Assembly: GCA_036874045.1 (NCBI GenBank)
Contig: CM072336.1
Coordinates: 27,293,501-27,357,500, forward strand
DNA: 64,000 nt
Direction of reading: 5' to 3'
Origin: Cymodocea nodosa
Taxonomy: Eukaryota; Streptophyta; Magnoliopsida; Alismatales; Cymodoceaceae
Below the pieces are notes generated by a model, which worked only from the letters and a program-made list of their open reading frames with translations, was not told the origin of the DNA and searched no databases. Positions 47,737 through 58,300 of this stretch are shown piece after piece (the first letter of the stretch is position 1; each line of letters starts with the position of its first letter). The translations under genes and the position numbers were made by a program.

Positions 47737-48684
47737 ATAGTATTAGAGCAAATAATGTATTAGGATCATATGTGTTGTGGATTTAGTCTCATATTGTTTA
47801 GGTTGTATTTGTCTTCTTTATGTAATATTTATGTATAATAGAAGTCTTATCTTCACTAATGAAATGATTCCTCTTTCACTTATTCTTTGGTTTCAACAAA
47901 TAATAATTGGACAAAACCAATGCCTCCCATGCCATCAGAAAACCACCTCCAAACAGCCTCCACCAAACAATATTGGGTTTGGAAATCTTATAATAAAAAT
48001 CACCTACCAACAGCCTCTTCACCCACCAAGACATCTTGGTTCCCCATCTCTAGTTGAGCCAATCCCTTATCTCCCTCTCCTTCAAAGCATGTGCATGGTA
48101 CACCATACATGCTATCAACCTCTTTGGACCAGACATGACAAGCCTGAAACCCATGCTGCTTCAACCACTGGCATCCAGTCTAGTGATGAGGGTTACAGGC
48201 ACTCCCCACCGATGCACAATTTCCTCCGATTGAAGTTGCAGCCCTCCCCTGACAGGGACTTGCCTGATGATCTGCACGGCTGGCAGACCATCATTCCCAC
48301 ATTCTGCTGCGTGGTGCCCAAATCTCAGGCATCTCAAACACTGATTCTCCTTCCACCAATGCTCCCTCTCTTCAAAGCCAGATCCTCTCCTTCATTTTCC
48401 CAGCAAACAATGCCTAGAGAAAAAATGCAATGGTCTAGACGATTGTCTTTGTAAGATATGAGATTTAGATGGATGCCATCATCATCGTCTTTTTTGCAAA
48501 CTTTATTTTTTCTCCAATCTTGACTTTGCTGCAAAGTGGGAAAGTCTGTTGAGAATTTGAAGATGTGTTTCCTCTGAACATTCTCTAATTATTTCAGGAC
48601 ATTGAAGAAGTTGACACAGATGAGCGCTATCAACCAAAGTATGCCATAGGAATCGTTGATGTCATATTAAAAGGAGAGCTATAG
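42894..48684 (+). CDS. CYP21-4: Peptidyl-prolyl isomerase-like cyclophilin, CYP21-4 type
   Basis: Seven exons: 42894-43042, 43193-43232, 43359-43409, 46051-46136, 46942-47079, 47202-47352 and 48598-48684. They give 233 residues with matching phases (Arabidopsis CYP21-4 has 236). The protein is a type II membrane cyclophilin of the Golgi. The short basic cytosolic tail ARIKPQALLLQSKKKRG is followed by one membrane helix (about 24-43: LTTIITCNLVIILIVLSLYA). A linker leads to the cyclophilin domain, from TSKGTITIELFKDAAPGVVDKF through KGHFRGMLFHRVIKNYVIQGGD and LFITTAPIPDLNDNLIVFGRVI to IGIVDVILKGEL. Against human cyclophilin A, R55, Q63, Q111 and F113 are kept, F60 is Tyr, and the positions of W121 and H126 carry other residues, as in the plant family, so isomerase activity and cyclosporin binding may be weak. 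Introns 3 (2.6 kb) and 6 (1.2 kb) are long; intron 6 holds a G run and retroelement-like sequence. Confidence 0.94.
47705..47735 (+). repeat. Run of 31 G
   Basis: Thirty-one consecutive G lie in intron 6 of the CYP21-4 gene on the transcribed-sense strand, preceded by AGGA. A run of this length can fold into a G-quadruplex in the pre-mRNA. The exact length may be unreliable, because such runs are hard to sequence. Confidence 0.8.
47736..48500 (+). mobile_element. Probable retroelement fragment, CYP21-4 intron 6
   Basis: Right after the G run comes TATAGTATTAGAGCAA, close to the worn primer-binding site of the Copia element in AUG6 intron 6. At 47760-47890 there is LTR-end-like sequence (TTTATGTAAT, then TCTTCACTAATGAAATGATTCC). 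From 47920 to 48440 the composition shifts to C-rich, and one frame stays open for 225 codons with many Pro, Ser and Gln (for example PPPNNIGFGNL). This resembles the C-rich leader after the LTR in the other element. No recognisable domain is present, so the assignment stays tentative. Confidence 0.4.
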
Positions 48685-50423
48685 TCAATTGTCATGATAC
48701 AATTCACAACCTTGGGTTTGTGGTTGTACAAACATTCACAAATGTTGCTGCAGCTTTCTAGAGCTTTTTGGGGTTATCGGCTGCATATTAGTAGATTGGA
48801 ACATTCTCAGACACTTGATGGACGCTATAATTTATCCGCTCATCTTGATACGTCTCTGCTATAGTCCAATTATTCCTTCGATGGTGTCCTCACTAATTTA
48901 TTTGGTGGTCTCTGCATCACACTAATATATTGTCAATATGATGCAAGACAAACATTATTAGCCAAGAAAGAGATGTTGACTACTTTAAATCTCCTTCTTC
49001 GAGTTGATGTAAGGAAAACACACATCTTCTACAAAAGGTGATTGGCTTCTCATCGCCATGGAATTTACAACTACTTGTATATGAATTGTTTTTGGTTAGT
49101 GCCTGCTTACACATGAAGCTTTTTGTTGCTTCCCCTAAGAGCTTTTGTACCGGAAAAAGATGTGAAAGTTCACAGATGAGGAATGCCTTTGTGTATGTAA
49201 GATTTGGTTGCGCCGTGGATATCATCAAGGGAAAATGTATTTTGGAATCTTAAAAAATGAATATGGTTTTTAAGCATCCTCAAATGAGGCTCCTTTTTGT
49301 GAACCATAGAATGGATTCTATCTTTGCCTTTTTTAAACAAACTATTACAGTGCATAATAAAATGATGGACCGACCCTTTTCATAATTCGGCACCTTTTTT
49401 TCCCATTGGAATAATAGTAAGGATTTGTACATTTCCAGTTGTTCTATTGAATTCATTGAAGTTTGTTTGAGTTGTTTCAAAGCGATTCCACCACAGTAAC
49501 CAATGTTGTAAAAATAAAAGGCAAACCGATTAAATGGATTGAAAAATAAATATATATTTTTAAATAGTGTTTAAATAACTATCTTTTGAGGAAAGGTATA
49601 AATAAAATTAATAAACATAAATACATATTATTACAATCATCAAAACAATTGAGTAGAATAAATTATAATTCAATTACATTGTAATATTATCGTCAAAAAC
49701 ATATTTTTGTTACGCGTGACTATTACTCAAAAATAAAAGCTTAAGTTAAAAAGCATAAATAAATATATAAGAAGTACAATTACAGTTATAAATAATAAAA
49801 CGGGTATCAAAAGAACGAAAACAATTCGACAGAAGAAATCTAAGAAAATAAAACAACACTCATTTAAACGGCCAAAATGGAAAAACGGTCATTTTTAGAT
49901 AGTTTTTCTCGGAAAAACAGGAACAAGCAGCCATTTAAATGGAAAAACGACTTCTTCTTTTTTCCAGAAAATAAAGTGGATTGGGTTGGAACGTTTAATT
50001 AAACCAACGACAATTACTGGACTGCCGGCAGCTGAGATATGCATCCAGAAAACTACAAATGAAGTGCCAAAGACAATATCACGGGATAATAACCAGTTGT
50101 TGGTGACACGATGCGTGAAGCACATCTGGGAATATATAAGGTCATTAAACTAGGAAGGCAAGTCGACGTGTATGGATCTGAATCTAATTATTTGAGGTAT
50201 AATGTTTGAAACTCAACCACAATGGAAGAGTAGTAGTATCCAGCACAAGGATGGAGATATACATTACTCGGACAATTTAATACAGCTTTAAATTACAGAT
50301 CTGATAAGGGATAAAATGCAGAATAGAAAGAAGAGCAAACAACCATTTTGCCCAAAAGCAAAAGCCTGGAAGGAAAGATTAAGACCCCGCAGGAATGCTC
50401 ATCAGCATTGCAGCTTCTCCCCT
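48685..50423. other. Convergent intergenic region, CYP21-4 / CIPK
   Basis: 48685-49480 is the presumed 3' flank of CYP21-4, with short chance ORFs only. 49500-49560 is AT-rich and 49560-49960 is a repeat listed separately. 49960-50423 contains the presumed 3'UTR of the CIPK gene. I see no further gene. Confidence 0.5.
49560..49960. repeat. Second copy of the 4.25-5.04 kb repeat family, inverted
   Basis: The reverse complement shares ordered blocks with about 4360-4640: CCGTTTAAA/GTTTAAACGG near the edge, TTAGATTTC, CTTTTGATAC..GTTTTAT, TTATATA(T/C)TTA, and TTTATTCTA followed by TTTTGATGAT. GCAGCCATTTAAA (49928-49940) matches the end of the first copy. It is very AT-rich and non-coding. Divergence is high, so this is an old insertion. 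Confidence 0.5.
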
Positions 50424-51761
50424 CTAGTCCTGATGTTCCTCCTGCAGCTTCTCACCCTGCCAAGCCCAAACAATGTCCTTCAATGCTGGTCTAATGTTCT
50501 CCTTCCACACCTTTTGGTATTCCATTGTGTCACCACTTGATTTCTTCATCTCCACGATGTGGAAGGATGGGGTGACCTCAAAGATCTCAGCATCAATGGT
50601 CAATGGCCCTTTTTTGCCTGCCTTTGATCTCTCGATCTTCATCAACCCACCATCCTTCTTGTTCACTTTGAAGTTAAACATCTTTGCAATATCCTCCATC
50701 TTCGAGAAGATGTCCGGGGCTCGTTGCCTACATGTGAACCGAGCTTCCTTCCGATGATCAGCCTCCTCAAATAAACCTGAGAGATCAAATCCTGAAGAAA
50801 GAGAAATGATGTCAAATGCATTCAAGTTGCTGGGAATGAGCACTTCTTGCTTTCCCGTCGAGAGATTGTTGTCAGCTGAAGTGGAGACTCCATCAAGATC
50901 AACTGGAATAACTTCCTTGTTTTTTCTTTCCTGTTTCCTTTCCTTGACTTCAAAACCCTTTCTGAACCAAAGGTTTTCCATGATTTTTGCAGTTGATATT
51001 CTTGTGATTGGATTAGGATCCAAGATCTTTACTAGTAGCTTGGAGGCTTCAGAAGTAAACCAACTGGGGAATTTAAATTCTGCTCTTCCAATCTTCCTAT
51101 ACATTTCCATCAGATTTGAGTCATGAAAAGGAAGATAACCTGCCAAAAGAACGTAAAGGATCACCCCGCAAGACCAGATGTCAGCTTTAGCACCATCATA
51201 ACCTTTTCTGTTGATCACTTCAGGGGCAACGTAAGCTGGAGTCCCACAAGTTGTGTGAAGCAAACCATCCATTCTCTTAGAATCAGCAAGGGCACTCAAA
51301 CCAAAATCAGAGACCTTCAAGTTTCCATTTTCATCCAGTAAGAGGTTTTCAGGTTTCAGATCACGATGGTAAACACCCCTACTATGACAAAAATCCACTG
51401 CACTTATCAGCTGCTGAAAATATTTTCGTGCAATGTCCTCTTTCAGCTTTCCCTTGGCTACCTTGTCAAATAGCTCGCCACCTTTCACATATTCCATGAC
51501 AAAGTAAATCTTAGCCTTTGTAGCCATGACTTCATACAGCTGCACAATATTTGGGTGTCTAACCAATCTTAAAACTGAGATCTCTCGCTTGATATGATCC
51601 ATCAGCCCAACTCTCATCACCTTTTCTTTGTCAATCATCTTTATTGCAACACTTTGTCCAGTCTTGAGATTCCTAGCATAGTACACTTTTGCAAAGGTTC
51701 CTTGTCCTAGTAATCTCCCTAGTTCATACCTTTGCATCAAAACAGTTCCTTTACTAGCCAT
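50424..51761 (-). CDS. CIPK: CBL-interacting protein kinase (SnRK3/CIPK)
   Basis: One coding exon, 445 residues, the usual CIPK length. CIPKs are Ser/Thr kinases switched on when a calcium-loaded CBL protein binds their NAF motif; targets include ion channels and transporters. Kinase features in order: glycine loop [12 protein letters not shown] (17-29), ATP lysine K41, HRDLKPEN with catalytic D134, DFG at 152-154, an activation loop ending [11 protein letters not shown] with a Ser/Thr-rich stretch (LLHTTCGT), and FPSWF near 231. The regulatory part has the NAF motif [20 protein letters not shown] (N314-F316) and a PPI-like phosphatase-binding segment ([19 protein letters not shown]). The frame stays open upstream but has no other ATG, so the start at 51761 is secure. 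An intronless coding region places it in the intron-poor CIPK clade. Which member it is (CIPK2/5/10/25-like) cannot be settled by eye. Confidence 0.95.
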   Translation of the reverse strand: MASKGTVLMQRYELGRLLGQGTFAKVYYARNLKTGQSVAIKMIDKEKVMRVGLMDHIKREISVLRLVRHPNIVQLYEVMATKAKIYFVMEYVKGGELFDKVAKGKLKEDIARKYFQQLISAVDFCHSRGVYHRDLKPENLLLDENGNLKVSDFGLSALADSKRMDGLLHTTCGTPAYVAPEVINRKGYDGAKADIWSCGVILYVLLAGYLPFHDSNLMEMYRKIGRAEFKFPSWFTSEASKLLVKILDPNPITRISTAKIMENLWFRKGFEVKERKQERKNKEVIPVDLDGVSTSADNNLSTGKQEVLIPSNLNAFDIISLSSGFDLSGLFEEADHRKEARFTCRQRAPDIFSKMEDIAKMFNFKVNKKDGGLMKIERSKAGKKGPLTIDAEIFEVTPSFHIVEMKKSSGDTMEYQKVWKENIRPALKDIVWAWQGEKLQEEHQD

Positions 51762-51916
51762 TTCAGTATAATAACGAGTTACACAGTACAACTCACTGAT
51801 TTTCTGATAGTCACCAATACTTGTGATGTATTTACAATACCGGTTGTTGACAACAATCAATGTCTTCACAGCAATGGTTATTCAGCTTGATAGTGTTTCT
51901 TAAATCAATCGGTCCA

Positions 51917-52980
51917 CTGCAACAACAAATGGGAATAGAATGCTGATATCAATTAGTTGTTCTATATCCAATTTCATAAAGGACAGAAAATGGCAAACAA
52001 ACTTTGAGTGCAAGCTATAATGTCATTTGAAATATGGGAAGAAATCCTAGCTTTCCAGGTGCTTATCTTCAATGATGGTTGGAAACCGCCACAATATTTC
52101 AAAAGCATGAGATCATACAATGGAATACATCAATGTGTCCGAGAAGTGTATTACAAACCAATAGATAAAAATTGAATTGTAGTTACTATGAATCATGAGA
52201 ACAGTCTACCGTTATATTCTAGTACTAAAATAATGATAGGAATCAGAAATAAATTCAGAAAACTAACTCTAAGAAAAGTTGGAAAGAGATGTGACCTAAA
52301 AGAATACTAGAATATGGTACATCCGATAGCAAAAGGAAAAAAAAAAAAAAAATCCACCGGGAATGACAGGAAAAAAAGGCATGCGTATGAATTGTAGGTA
52401 TATAGCTTTGTATTTCATGGTTGAAAACCAGATGGTGCTCTTCACCCATGTCCTCATCAATTCCAGAGATGAAGCGAAGAAACACGCACTTTTCGGCCCC
52501 ATGAAAAGAAAATTTAGCATAAAGCAAACAAATAAATGGAATACTAAACGGCTGATAAATATCATAACACTCAGCAACAAACAGAACAGATAAACAAACA
52601 ATGGGGCAAATCACGGAAGATCAGCAACAAAATCAAGAATTTCCCAGAAAATCTTCCATCATTCACCAAACCAATCAAAACCGGATCACAGATGCCAAGA
52701 CATCAGTATCGACCACGGATCCAGAACAAAAACCCAAAGGCACGATATTTCACCGAATCAATCACCTCAACACCGACGGAAATGGACCATTACCCATTTT
52801 CCAAAATCATAAACCAATCTGCAAAGTCGAACTTAACCAGAATTCCGCCCCCCCCCCCTCCCCGCCTCCCAGGGCTCCAACAAACAAATTCTGCACCAAG
52901 AGGAAGAGGAAAGAACCGGAATTTTTTTTGGGCACCAACGCAATAGAGGAACCAAGAGAAGGATGGGATGATCCAATTAC
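51917..52980 (-). other. Probable 5'UTR intron of the CIPK gene
   Basis: On the minus strand, GGAATAG|GTAATT (52981/52980) is a good donor and TTTGTTGTTGCAG (ending at 51917) a good acceptor, 155 bases before the start codon. The intervening 1064 bases are AT-rich and contain an A run (52334-52351) and an 11-base C run (52848-52858). An upstream non-coding exon would run from 52981 towards about 53090. Without transcript data this is an inference from splice signals. Confidence 0.5.
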
Positions 52981-55386
52981 CTATTCCGCGGAGAACCACG
53001 GAAAAGATTCGACCTGATGCGGTGCTGGAGGCTTGGAGAAGCACGAAGACGCTTCTGTTCCGTCTCTAATTTATCGCGGAAGATGATCCCAGGGGAAAAC
53101 ACCCAAGCACTTCACCGTCCGTCCTTTTTTTGTATTAAAAAAAAAAAAAAAAAAAAAACTTGGCCCATCTCATTTGTTTTAATTACGGGTGTTTTCTTAA
53201 ATAACAATGTTTTAAAAATAATTAGTAAAATAAGTTTGATTAGAAAATAAGTACGGGTAGTTGTTATGTAATTCTTTAAAAAATTTAATCGATAATCGAA
53301 TTAGTCTAAAAAATTTAAATTTATATATAATTTCATTAAAAATTTGATAATAGATAGAAATAATTGAGAAAAAAAAAGAAAATTTCATGTGACGGACCTC
53401 AGGTGATAGAATCATAGTTCAGATTGTTATTATTTTACTCTGAATCACAGAATACCGTGGATCAATTGTCAAATTCAATTTAATCAAAAATGACTAAGTT
53501 TGAAGCATTAGAATTTAATTTAATTTAAGGATTCAAATTCTAACTAAAGAATGTAATTTATTTACATTACATGTGTGATTATGGTCAACACAATAGACTT
53601 TCCTCCATAAAATTTATTATTGCGACCAACTCTAAGTAGTTGACTTAGACGTAAATTATTTAATTTCAGGGTGTAGTGACAATTCATTCTTACAAATATA
53701 AAAGTAGAAAATTTATAATTGTTATCATTTTCAATGCACCTTATTTCTACACTCTTCCAGAGAGAGAGAGAGAGGGGTATCAATTCCGTGAGATTATACA
53801 TCAAATTATTCTAGGTTTATCACCAAATCAAATAACATAGGTCAGAAATTAAAACCTCAATATAAATAACTACAAATAAAAAGAAATTGAGACAAAAAAG
53901 AAAAAACTTGATCGATCATCAAATCTCCAAAAGACAACATGATTCAAACCCAACATAAAATCATAACTGGTGTCTTGAATAAAAGCTCTCTCTCTGTATA
54001 TATAATTATATATATATATATAATTATAGATCTCTTCATTTACAATTAATTGATTTTGAATCATACGTTGGACAGTCCTACATGAATTGACGTAAAAAAG
54101 AAACTAAGCATTATAACCATAGGTCTCTTTGTCTACAATCAATCGATTTTAAATTATAATTTCAGAGACAAAATCAACCAAACCCAAAGTAGTATTATTT
54201 TACGACTGTAAATCGCCTGCAAGAATCCAAACGAGCACAAATCATGAGCGTGGTCTCTTACAGCCTTCCAAGGTCAGACAAGCTTCACTTGCTTAAAGCA
54301 GGGAGGTGAATTCATGGCTGTCGATTACCTGCAAATATTAAAATCCGACCTGCTGTCTTTATTCCAGGAAGAAACAAAAAAACAAAGGAAGGAGAGGAAA
54401 CCACCAGCCAACTCTTCCAGGTTTAAGTTGGCAGGCCAAGCCATGTGTTGTGGAGGAATTTTCCTTTTATTAAATCTTTTGAGTCGTTTTCAGGCCTAAG
54501 ATATTATGCATGATGAATGACGAAAACAGGATGACCAAGGAAACTTCAAATCCATTTCAACTGTGGGGGGGATGGTCTATCATCATTATCATCGTCACCA
54601 CTGATGTATTCTTCAATAGAATTATTTCATGTGTGTGCATGCACCAATCTGAAAATACTAAACTAAATCTTGATGTCCCATTCTAGAACGACAAAAATCA
54701 ACCTTAGTATGTGAGTCCATCAGTCCATCACACAAATTTTTTTTCATTTATGTATTTTTATTTATGACCATATAAATTTCTTTCTTGATCAAATGCAACG
54801 AATTTCATAATATTTATCGTTAAATTTTACAATATCAAAATCAATCTAGAAATATTCTCCTCAAATTCAAGCAAGCAAAATACTACTATCATCAAAATAA
54901 TGAGGTTCAAATAATGTAGTGTCTGTCTCCTTTGTTGCAGCAAGACATAGATAGCATGGTACCTATACTATTTTTACTTCATCCGAGATGGTAGTGAAAC
55001 TTCATCATTGAATCTTCTAGCATATTCAAAAATACAAATGTTCCTGTGACTTTGGGAGGAGACTAGACAATCAAAGTAGAAGAAACAAAAGATACACTGT
55101 AGGAGGGAAAGTTTAAAAAGCTATGTATAATCATTGATCAACATGAAATCACCTCTCCTCTTTGCACACAACTTGTCACACACGTAAACATTAGACCACA
55201 CCTATCAACAGGGGATTATAACTGGAGAATATCCTATAACCACCATAGAATAATAGAAGAGTCAAGATTGGGGTGGTCTAAAATGGCAAAATTGAACCAA
55301 ATGATTGGAACGTACACCGGCATGCTTTCTAGAACCATGGTAAATCGGCACATCTACATCCACATGGTAAATCTGCTCCTTACCGG
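52981..55386. other. Intergenic region, CIPK promoter to nucleotidyltransferase 3' flank
   Basis: 52981-53090 is the presumed first non-coding CIPK exon, with an A run at 53137-53158 upstream. 53160-54230 is AT-rich, with a (GA)n at 53761-53773 and a TA-rich stretch near 53997-54023. 54230-54500 is less AT-rich and has a 61-codon plus-strand ORF (54314-54499) that I cannot assign. 54500-55386 should hold the 3'UTR of the nucleotidyltransferase gene. Confidence 0.5.
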
Positions 55387-58300
55387 TCAGTACCTGAATG
55401 ATTTGGTTTCCCATGCAGTCTTCTGTGAGTTCCAGTGCATCATCATGTTCAGACTCTGGCCAGCCAAAGGAGGAAAGTCTTCATTATTTTTCAAGTGAAA
55501 TGTCTGCAGCTTGCTGCAAGTAGCATCAAGAATTAGCAAGCAAAACGTGAACAAGTCATGGGAGTGGACGTCAACAACTCCCTCTCACAAGATTCAAAAG
55601 AAAATTCCAATAATAGCGGGTGCTTGCTTTTAATCTGAATATTGTTTTATGAACGCAAGCATCCACTTAATTTATTTGCAAAAGTTGATTGAACCTGATG
55701 ACAATGGATCTTAGGCATCGCCTTCCTGCCTGATATAAATCTAGGTAGAGTTCCATAAGTATTTTACCTCTCAGTGTCAGAATTTGTGTGGTTCATGGGA
55801 CTGGATGTGTGGTCATGGACACCATTGGGCTCCAAAGTTCTGAATGCCTCCAGATTAGAAGTGCCCATTGGCATCAGAATCGGAACAGGAACTGCAACAG
55901 GAGTTGATTTATAGGTTCCAAACTCTATTTGTGCGTGAGGTGAACCAAGGCCATTGGATTTTGTAGATGCATTCGGCAGTGCAGAACTTGGAGCCTGGGG
56001 TATCTCCAATAAATGGGAATTCCCACTACCATTTATACTGATATTCAGCGGTGGTGCTTTGTGGCCTCCCATATCTGCAGGAAACACACTTACTGGACTA
56101 TGGCTGAAGTACCCCATTGGAAGGCTACAAGTTGGTTGATTCTGTCCTCTTTCATTCGGCCTTTCCCTTTGAGCAACTTGGTTCTGTAGAATTGTAAAAA
56201 AAGAGAGCGAGAACATAAAACAAAGAAAGGCATGTAAGATACCCAATCTAGGCTGGACACAATTCATGAAACAAACAAAAAATCCAGGATGGTTGGAGAA
56301 GGGCCTTGATATAATCAGATACGATCCTTGGACAGTAGAGGGAAAATATCAGAGACACAATATGCTCTATGGAGTATCGCTTATATTAAAAGAAGATAAT
56401 GACAGTGGTCTATTTGAGCAGTAGTTTAAACAAAGATGATCAACAACAGTGGAAAGGAAAATCAACAGCAAGATTAAATTTTGAAAACTAAATTTACCAC
56501 AATGGGGATAAATGTGCCTGTTCCTCGGGTTTTTGCCACAGCATCCATGCCATTAGATTGTGGGAGACGGCAAAAGTTAATTGGGTGATAATTTGTGTCG
56601 GAAGAAAATGGAGGGTAAGGAATGATTCCACTTGTATGCAAAACCATATTTGGTTGCCAGACAGTGTCCCCTGAATTTTCACTATTGAATTGAGTTGAAC
56701 AATTTCTTGGAGGAATTCCTTTTAAAGTGTGATCATGGCACCATTGAGCATAGACAAGGTTTTTTCTATGCCCTGAGTCATCTCCAGAAAGTCCTACCAA
56801 TTCACCAGCCCAAGAAAATTGAGGTCCCATGTTTGTCTGTGAGCTGTATGATGATGCATCAGCAACTTGGCCTGGAATTGTAGTCCCCCCATTGGATCTG
56901 ATTGGTGGAGATGTCTGCTTACTGCTAGGATATGATTCTTGTACCCTGTTGCATGAAGACTCAAATCTATATAAGCATGGTGTAGAAATATGCCCATTCG
57001 CAAAATTATTAAAAGGAAATGCATGTGGTCGATATAGGTCATTTCGGCTATAAGATTTGAAAGATGAAGTGTATTGCACTTTATTTGAAGTGCCAGATAC
57101 TCCATTTTTCTCAGGTGAAGGATTAGGTACTTCATCTATAGATGTAGAACTCAAGGATTTTCCATCTGCAAGATGATTCTTATCTATTTGATCTTGTGCA
57201 GCCAGAGGAGCCAGCCCTTGGTTGGCATAGTTGGCATAACTATGTGGATGATTTCCAGCCAAATAGCAGTTGGACTGTATTCCAGGTTCTGTTCCACATC
57301 CGTTTTGTTTTCTTGAATCCAAGTGTCTCATGATGTTGGACCCCTCGTATGATCGGCCATTAAAATTATTCATTGATGTAGGAATGCTCATAGTATCCCT
57401 TTCATTTTGCCCAGTGCTTATTTCTTCCAGTACATTACTAACATCCATGAAGCTAAATGGAGTATAACACTGCAAATGTTGCAAATCAGGCATTTCTCCA
57501 CCTGCATGCCTTTCAATGGTGTTTGCAAAAAATTTATTGAGTTCATCTTCCACATTCTTCCCTGATAATACAAGGATTCCAGAAAGCTTTCTAGCACCAT
57601 AAGCAAATGCACTTCGTATGCGATAGAAATTTCCTGAAATGAATACAGACAGAATTAGGAAATCTTTACATAGGCCAATCAATGTATAGACATTCTAAAC
57701 AATCTATGTTAATATGGATCATCACCTTATACCTCTGCTTACACTACGACCTAAGTTGTTGTTTTCTTTTAGAGGATCAATTATGTTAAGATACTTCTTC
57801 ACTAACAGCCGATGGTTGTCCTCTGAAGCTCTTGGAGGTACAGAAACCCTTTCCCCACATGTATGAAGAAATTCAGCCGGGAATAGAAGATCAGCACCAT
57901 CATTATCTGGTGGTTCAGCTGTAACACCAACACAGGAAACAAATGCATGAAAATTGCATACTTATGTGCTGCTTATGGAGCTTGGGAAGTTTCTAGATCA
58001 GCTAAAAGGTATCACCTACCAACTATGTCTGGGAGAAAGGATACATGGACAGGACCACGCAAACTGATGCAATACTTATCCCAATCAAATTTACTGAAAT
58101 ATTCCAAGAACCTGTACAGAACCTAGAAACAAGAAATTGCTCTCATGAAATCCAGAAAAAAATTAACCTAAACCCACTGTCAGTTCCACTCATATATTCC
58201 CCTGGGGACAAAAAAATGTGGAATGATGTAATTTTTCATGTTTAATTTCCCATTAATCACTTACCGAAAATGGACCGTCCAATGATGAATGGAAGAGATG

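Noticed and set aside
47777..48454. A 225-codon open frame as a possible nested gene
   Set aside because: It has no domain, starts inside LTR-like sequence, and has the Pro/Gln-rich composition of a retroelement leader. Treated as a retroelement fragment instead.
56794..57135. A 113-codon minus-strand ORF in a second frame
   Set aside because: It overlaps exon 7 of the nucleotidyltransferase, whose 378-codon frame is uninterrupted and joins both neighbours.
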